Shown: positions 42,441-46,063 of the stretch, one piece after another
Layout of the letters: every line of letters starts with the position of its first letter
How positions within the stretch are numbered: the stretch's first letter is position 1
NCBI GenBank assembly: GCA_016195405.1
Contig: JACPZP010000119.1
Location: 1-46,063 of the forward strand
Direction: 5' to 3'
DNA from: Planctomycetota bacterium
Lineage (GTDB): Bacteria > Planctomycetota > Planctomycetia > Gemmatales > Gemmataceae
DNA length: 46,063 nucleotides
The notes under the pieces: generated by a model
The model's input: only the letters and a program-made list of their open reading frames with translations
Database searches by the model: none
Told to the model about the DNA's origin: nothing
Translations under genes and position numbers: made by a program

Positions 42441-43083
42441 TGTGCTTCTAGGTGTGACCGGTTCGGTGGCGGCGATCCACACGCCGCTGCTTTTCGACGC
42501 ACTGTCAAAAGCCGGACACGAGGTCAAGATCGTTGCAACCAAGCCGTCGCTGTACTTTTTCGATGTGACCGCCATCGCCTCCGACAGCGGGCGGCGAAAC
42601 CGAAATGCCGTGGTTCTCGACGAAGATGAATGGCCCGGCGAAGGCTACCAGCGCGGCGACGCGGTCTTGCACATCGAGCTGCGGCGCTGGGCCGAGATTC
42701 TCGTGATCGCGCCGCTTGATGCCAACACGCTGGCTAAGTTTGCGTGCGGCCTGGCGGACAATTGTTTGACCTGTGTGTGGCGCGCATGGGACCACGCCCG
42801 GCCGGTCATGCTCGCGCCGGCGATGAACACGCTGATGTGGGAGCACCCCGTCACCGCGCGGCATTTCCGACAACTCGCGGCGGATTTTGGTCTGATTGCC
42901 GCCGACTCGAGTCTAGACCTGGATGCATCGCTCGCCTGGATCAACGAAGCCAAGATCGGCATTACGATCGTGCCGCCGATCAGCAAGCGGCTGGCGTGCG
43001 ACGACGTCGGCGTCGGCGCCATGGCCGAGCGCGCTGAGATAACGAACGCGATTCACCATGCCCTCAACCTGCTCGCCCCTTAG
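42433..43083 (+). CDS. coaC: Phosphopantothenoylcysteine decarboxylase (CoaC half)
   Basis: A 216-residue flavoprotein of the PPC decarboxylase/HFCD family. It starts VLLGVTGSVAAIHTPLLFDAL; FMN- and substrate-binding segments are visible as IAPLDANTLAKFACGLADN and the signature PAMNTLMWEHP, with ACDDVGVGAMAE as the C-terminal flap. It decarboxylates the CoaB product to phosphopantetheine. It lies after coaB, the reverse of the domain order in CoaBC fusions. Confidence 0.92.
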   Translation: MANVLLGVTGSVAAIHTPLLFDALSKAGHEVKIVATKPSLYFFDVTAIASDSGRRNRNAVVLDEDEWPGEGYQRGDAVLHIELRRWAEILVIAPLDANTLAKFACGLADNCLTCVWRAWDHARPVMLAPAMNTLMWEHPVTARHFRQLAADFGLIAADSSLDLDASLAWINEAKIGITIVPPISKRLACDDVGVGAMAERAEITNAIHHALNLLAP

Positions 43084-43100
43084 CGCGACACTTCTTCCTC

Positions 43101-43175
43101 TCAGAGCCGCGCCCGTTAGGAAGCGGGTTGTTCTGGGACCCCGGGTTACCCGCTTCCTAACGGGCGCGGCTCTGA
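43101..43175. repeat. Perfect 27-bp inverted repeat after coaC
   Basis: tcagagccgcgcccgttagg... (43101-43127) is exactly complementary to 43149-43175; the spacer is 21 bases. It starts 18 bases past the coaC stop and ends 25 bases before the next gene. It could end or stabilise the coaBC message, but no T-run follows. Confidence 0.92.
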
Positions 43176-43200
43176 TGGGGAATCGAGAGGAGTAAGAGCC

Positions 43201-43458
43201 ATGCCAAAACGCATCCTTCTGGGGGCGCTGATCGGCGCCCTGTTCACCGCCGTCGACGGCGCCGTCGTCGGCCTGTTCGCCAAGTTGTTTTTTGCCGAAG
43301 ACGATACTTGGCGCGTCGTCGGCCTGTGGACGTTTTGCTTCGCCGTGGTCGGCGCCATTCTGGGCGGCATGCTCGGAGGCTTCTGGAAATCACTCGCCCA
43401 GCGGTTGGTGCTTCGAACGCCGCCGGACCTTCCGGACACGGAGAAAATTAATGGGTAG
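43201..43458 (+). CDS. Small glycine-rich membrane protein
   Basis: An 85-residue protein with two hydrophobic segments, LLGALIGALFTAVDGAVVGL and WTFCFAVVGAILGGMLGGFW, both with glycine spacing of the glycine-zipper kind. GAGAGGAG lies at good spacing before the ATG, which supports translation. It ends in an acidic, polar tail (DLPDTEKING). No family is recognised; its place after coaBC suggests no function. Confidence 0.65.
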   Translation: MPKRILLGALIGALFTAVDGAVVGLFAKLFFAEDDTWRVVGLWTFCFAVVGAILGGMLGGFWKSLAQRLVLRTPPDLPDTEKING

Positions 43459-43656
43459 TTTGTATTAGGCGCGGTCGTGATTCAGATCATGGGAGTCGCG
43501 TGGCGAGGCAAGCTCCTCTCGGCGCCTTTCCGCAATTCGTTTTATCTCACGCTCTCGGGCAAAAGGCAAAGTGGTGAAATGAATTTCCGCTCGTGAAACG
43601 GATGAAACGAATTGGTGAATTCTGCCGTAGAAGGAGGAGGAAGCGGTGCCGGTCCG
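43459..43656. other. Gap between two convergent genes
   Basis: A 198-base stretch between the small membrane protein gene and the lipoprotein gene that reads the other way. It contains purine-rich tracts around 43630-43650 but no hairpin or gene that I can support. Confidence 0.4.
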
Positions 43657-44073
43657 TCAAGAACGGTCTGCGCCTCCTTTTTCTGGCCCCTCAAGAATAT
43701 GAGAGTAGCCTGTTATCTCTGCCCTCCATTTGTCGCTCGCGTCTTTGACAAAGCGACCTTTAACGATGTATTTAAAATGTCCCGGCCTTCCGAGGGAGAC
43801 TTGGAAGTTTCCCCCGAGATAGGACAAGTCGCTAAATCCGCCATCCCTCTTTAGCTTTTCCAATAAGGTGGGCGATGAGAACATTCTCTTTAGATCGGGA
43901 TTAGGATAACTCTGGTCCGATGCGTTCTCGCAGAAGTTAATAAGGGCCTCCCTTGCTTCTTCGTAAGAGGGAACTTCTACTTCTTGAGTTTGTCGACCAC
44001 ACCCACAAATAACCAAGAATACAAGCGCCGAGCAAAAGCAAGAACAACAAGTCGTCGCCTTGTCGAATAACAT
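43657..44073 (-). CDS. Small AT-richer lipoprotein of unknown function
   Basis: A 138-residue protein with a lipoprotein signal (LVFLVICGCGRQTQ). The mature part begins with a helix (SYEEAREALINFCEN) and ends in beta-rich sequence (FKYIVKGRFVKDASDKWRAEI). AGGAG lies seven bases before the ATG, supporting this start. The gene is clearly richer in A and T than its neighbours, which suggests recent acquisition or a different expression level. No family is recognised. Confidence 0.72.
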   Translation of the reverse strand: MLFDKATTCCSCFCSALVFLVICGCGRQTQEVEVPSYEEAREALINFCENASDQSYPNPDLKRMFSSPTLLEKLKRDGGFSDLSYLGGNFQVSLGRPGHFKYIVKGRFVKDASDKWRAEITGYSHILEGPEKGGADRS

Positions 44074-44116
44074 TGAATTGCTCCTATTACTGCAACGGCA
44101 CTAGTTATGTTGTCTA

Positions 44117-44149
44117 CCCCGCAGGCTCGAAGACTCGCGCGCGGGCTTG
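44117..44149. repeat. REPIN-like element, half copy 3
   Basis: Only one hairpin of the pair is present: ccccgcaggc, loop tcgaagactc, then gcgcgcggg and cttg. It lies just past the serA stop at 44158 on the minus strand. Confidence 0.85.
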
Positions 44150-44157
44150 TGGGGGAG

Positions 44158-45777
44158 TCATCCAAACCACGCGGGCATCTCGCCAACGGCCGGCAAGCGC
44201 ACCACGGACAGGCTGCTGATCTGCGGATGGGCGCGCACCTCGTCGAGCGCTTCCTGCGGCGGTTGACTGTCCAGATTCAGAACGGCGATTGCCTCGCCTC
44301 CCGCAATCTGCCGGCCCACGGTCATCTGCGCGATGTTGACCTGGTGTTTGCCGAAGATGGTGCCGATGAAGCCGATCAACCCGGGCACGTCGCGGTGGGT
44401 GAAGATCAGCATGACGCCGTCCATGATGGCGTCGAGGTGGTACGGGCCAAGCTGCACGAGCCGCAAGTATTGATTGCCGAACAGGGTCGCCGCCGCCGTA
44501 TAGGCCTTCTTTTCCGTGAACACCTGGGCGCGGATCAGCGTGCCGAAATCCCCCTTCTTGGTGTTGATCTCCTCGACGATCTCGATGCCGCGCTCGCGGG
44601 CCAGGAGTTCCGCGTTGACGATGTTGACGTTCTGATCGAGCCGATATTCCAAAAGGCCCGCCGCGAAAGCGGCCGTGATCAGCTTCGTGCTCCGCCGCGC
44701 GACCTCGCCCCGGTAACTGAGTTCCGCGCGGCGAATCGTTCCCTGGCACATCTGGGCATGCAACAGCCCAAGCCGGCGAGCCATGTCGACGTACAGGCGG
44801 AGTTCTTCGAGTTCCGTGCGGTCGACGGCGGCCATGTTGACGGCGAACTGCACCGTGCCGCGGATGAGAAAGTCGATCAAGAGTTGGGCCGCTTCGAGGG
44901 CGACCGATTCCTGCGCTTCGGTCGTGGACGCGCCAAGATGCGGCGTGACGACGACGTTGGGCATTTGCAGAAGCGGATGATCGAAGGGAGGCGGCTCATC
45001 CACGAAGACATCGAGAGCGGCCCCGGCTAGATGGCCCGACTTGAGCGCCTCGGCCAGCGCCCCTTCATGAATGATGCCGCCGCGCGCGCAGTTGAGCACG
45101 CGGGCGCCCTTCTTCATGAGGGCCAGTTCCTTAGCGCCGATCAATGCCGTAGTCTCGGCCGTCAGCGGCGTATGCACCGTGAGAAAATCTACACGCGGCA
45201 AGAGTGTTTGCAAATCGGCCGCTGCTTCGATGCCGAGCTGGGCGGCCCGGTCCGGCGCGAGAAACGGATCGTAGCCGATCACCTTCATGTCAAGTCCGGT
45301 TGCGCGGCGGGCGACTCCGCGGCCCACCCGCCCCAAGCCGACGATTCCCAGGGTCTTGCCGGCTAGCTGCGTCCCGACGAACTTGGTCCGTTCCCATTTT
45401 TTCGCGTGTAAGCTTTGGTCTGCCGCGGGAATGTGCCGGGCCAACGCCAAGAGCAGCGTGATCGTATGCTCGGCGGTGCTGACCGTGTTGCCGCCGGGCG
45501 TGTTCATGACGACGATGCCCTTGCGGGTGGCGGCAGCGACGTCGATATTGTCCACGCCGACGCCCGCGCGGACGATCGCACGGAGCTTGCCGGGATTCTC
45601 AAGAAGCTCACCGCTGACGCGTGTTCCACTGCGCACGATCATGCCGTCGGCGGCCCGCATCGCTTCGAGCAGATCCGAGCCTTTTAAACCTGGGCGGTTA
45701 TCAATTTCGAGCCCGGCCTGTTGCAAGAGGTCAATCCCGCCGGCTTCGAGTTTGTCACTTATGAAAACACGCGGCAT
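44158..45777 (-). CDS. serA: D-3-phosphoglycerate dehydrogenase SerA (long form)
   Basis: A 539-residue enzyme that oxidises 3-phosphoglycerate in the first step of serine synthesis. The NAD-binding motif is LGIVGLGRVGRGVARRA; catalytic Arg, Glu and His are in ARGGIIHEGAL, FVDEPP and TPHLGASTTEAQE. The intervening ASB domain and a C-terminal ACT domain (VMLIFTHRDVPGLIGFIGTI) make it the long, three-domain form. I start at ATG 45777 (MPRVFISDKLEAGG); the frame stays open 29 codons upstream only through a repeat. The Shine-Dalgarno is weak. Repeat elements flank the gene on both sides. Confidence 0.95.
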   Translation of the reverse strand: MPRVFISDKLEAGGIDLLQQAGLEIDNRPGLKGSDLLEAMRAADGMIVRSGTRVSGELLENPGKLRAIVRAGVGVDNIDVAAATRKGIVVMNTPGGNTVSTAEHTITLLLALARHIPAADQSLHAKKWERTKFVGTQLAGKTLGIVGLGRVGRGVARRATGLDMKVIGYDPFLAPDRAAQLGIEAAADLQTLLPRVDFLTVHTPLTAETTALIGAKELALMKKGARVLNCARGGIIHEGALAEALKSGHLAGAALDVFVDEPPPFDHPLLQMPNVVVTPHLGASTTEAQESVALEAAQLLIDFLIRGTVQFAVNMAAVDRTELEELRLYVDMARRLGLLHAQMCQGTIRRAELSYRGEVARRSTKLITAAFAAGLLEYRLDQNVNIVNAELLARERGIEIVEEINTKKGDFGTLIRAQVFTEKKAYTAAATLFGNQYLRLVQLGPYHLDAIMDGVMLIFTHRDVPGLIGFIGTIFGKHQVNIAQMTVGRQIAGGEAIAVLNLDSQPPQEALDEVRAHPQISSLSVVRLPAVGEMPAWFG

Positions 45778-45793
45778 CTCAGTACCCATTGTC

Positions 45794-45866
45794 CAAGCCC
45801 GCGGGCGAGTCTTCGAGCGTGCGGGGTACTTTGGCACCCCGCAGGCTCGAAGACTCGCCTGCACTG
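45794..45866. repeat. REPIN-like double hairpin, copy 4
   Basis: Hairpins cccgcgggc...gcgtgcggg (imperfect) and cccgcaggc...gcctgcac, with loops gagtcttcga and tcgaagactc that are exact complements. The outer right arm is degraded compared with copies 1 and 2. It lies between the serA start and the next gene, about 17 bases from the serA ATG. Confidence 0.88.
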
Positions 45867-45900
45867 CTATGGACCAATTTTTGCGCAGGCTGAGATGATT

Positions 45901-46063
45901 TTACGCCGAAGCGGCCAGTTTGGTTACGTCCGCCGTTCTTGCGACGGACAGCGCCGTGAGAATGCGGCGGCCGACGGCGGTGATTTGATAGCGATGCGTC
46001 TTCGGAATCTTCATGATCAGGCCGTGGAGGCACAACAGGCGCAACTTACGTGAGACCGCCGCC
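45901..46063 (-). CDS. 3' end of an unidentified gene (cut by the window edge)
   Basis: Reading in from base 46062 on the minus strand gives 53 residues ending in TAA at 45901-45903. The segment LRLLCLHGLIMKIPKTHRYQ followed by ITAVGRRILTALSVAR looks like a small winged-helix domain. Similar ends occur in some uncharacterised or transposon-linked bacterial proteins, but I cannot name the family. The gene starts beyond the window. Confidence 0.6.
   Translation of the reverse strand, partial: AAVSRKLRLLCLHGLIMKIPKTHRYQITAVGRRILTALSVARTADVTKLAASA

Noticed and set aside
43612..43854. 80-codon plus-strand frame near the lipoprotein gene
   Set aside because: Overlaps the better-supported minus-strand lipoprotein, which has a lipobox and Shine-Dalgarno.
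45779..46033. 84-codon minus-strand frame at the window end
   Set aside because: Arg/His/Ser-rich shadow of the frame that gives a winged-helix-like tail, and it runs into the repeat at 45794-45866.

Overview
The window is high-GC bacterial DNA, gene-dense and without rRNA or tRNA genes that I could find. Gene content points to a planctomycete: an exceptionally large secretin with a pseudopilin operon, a DUF11-type proline-rich envelope protein, an M28/PDZ peptidase, an Uma2-family nuclease, and many short palindromic intergenic repeats. The assignment is inference from recognised families; I cannot name genus or species.

Layout. (1) 106-17368, minus strand: a type II secretion (T2SS)-like operon read in the order gspE, uma2, gspF, gspG, gspH, gspI, gspJ, gspK, a PilM/PilN-like gspL, a PilO-like gspM and a giant gspD. 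Most genes overlap or nearly touch, so they are probably co-transcribed. No gspC or prepilin peptidase is in the window. (2) 17639-22095, minus: glycolate oxidase genes glcD, a small membrane protein, glcE and glcF. (3) 22319-24022, minus: a secreted zinc aminopeptidase. (4) 24243-26014, plus: ECF sigma factor, putative anti-sigma factor and a small secreted protein. (5) 25931-31149, minus: kdsD, kdsC and a very large LptC/LptA-like protein, the same order as the enterobacterial kdsD-kdsC-lptC-lptA cluster, pointing to Kdo-containing LPS and its export. (6) 31421-36732, minus: a proline-rich/coiled-coil membrane protein, a RimI-like acetyltransferase, a DUF11-repeat protein and a MazG-like pyrophosphatase. 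(7) 36981-43458, plus: smpB, a glycosyltransferase overlapping a double WaaP-like kinase, a lipoprotein metallopeptidase, split coaB and coaC, and a small membrane protein. (8) 43657-46063, minus: a small AT-richer lipoprotein, serA, and the truncated end of an unidentified gene.

Gaps between genes carry at least nine kinds of perfect or near-perfect inverted repeat. One kind (four copies) is a pair of inverted hairpins whose loops are complementary, resembling REPINs. Another kind occurs between genes near 37.5 kb and also inside the glcE reading frame, where it adds about 11 codons in frame. The repeats keep reading frames open upstream of several genes, so longest-ORF starts are misleading here; I moved starts to codons with better Shine-Dalgarno spacing, signal peptides or family fit.

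The most interesting points are the giant secretin with about 13 periplasmic modules, the outsized LptC/LptA-like protein in a conserved kds cluster, the tandem WaaP-like kinase next to a glycosyltransferase, the in-frame repeat in glcE, and the REPIN-like family. No clear defence island, CRISPR array, prophage or insertion sequence is visible.
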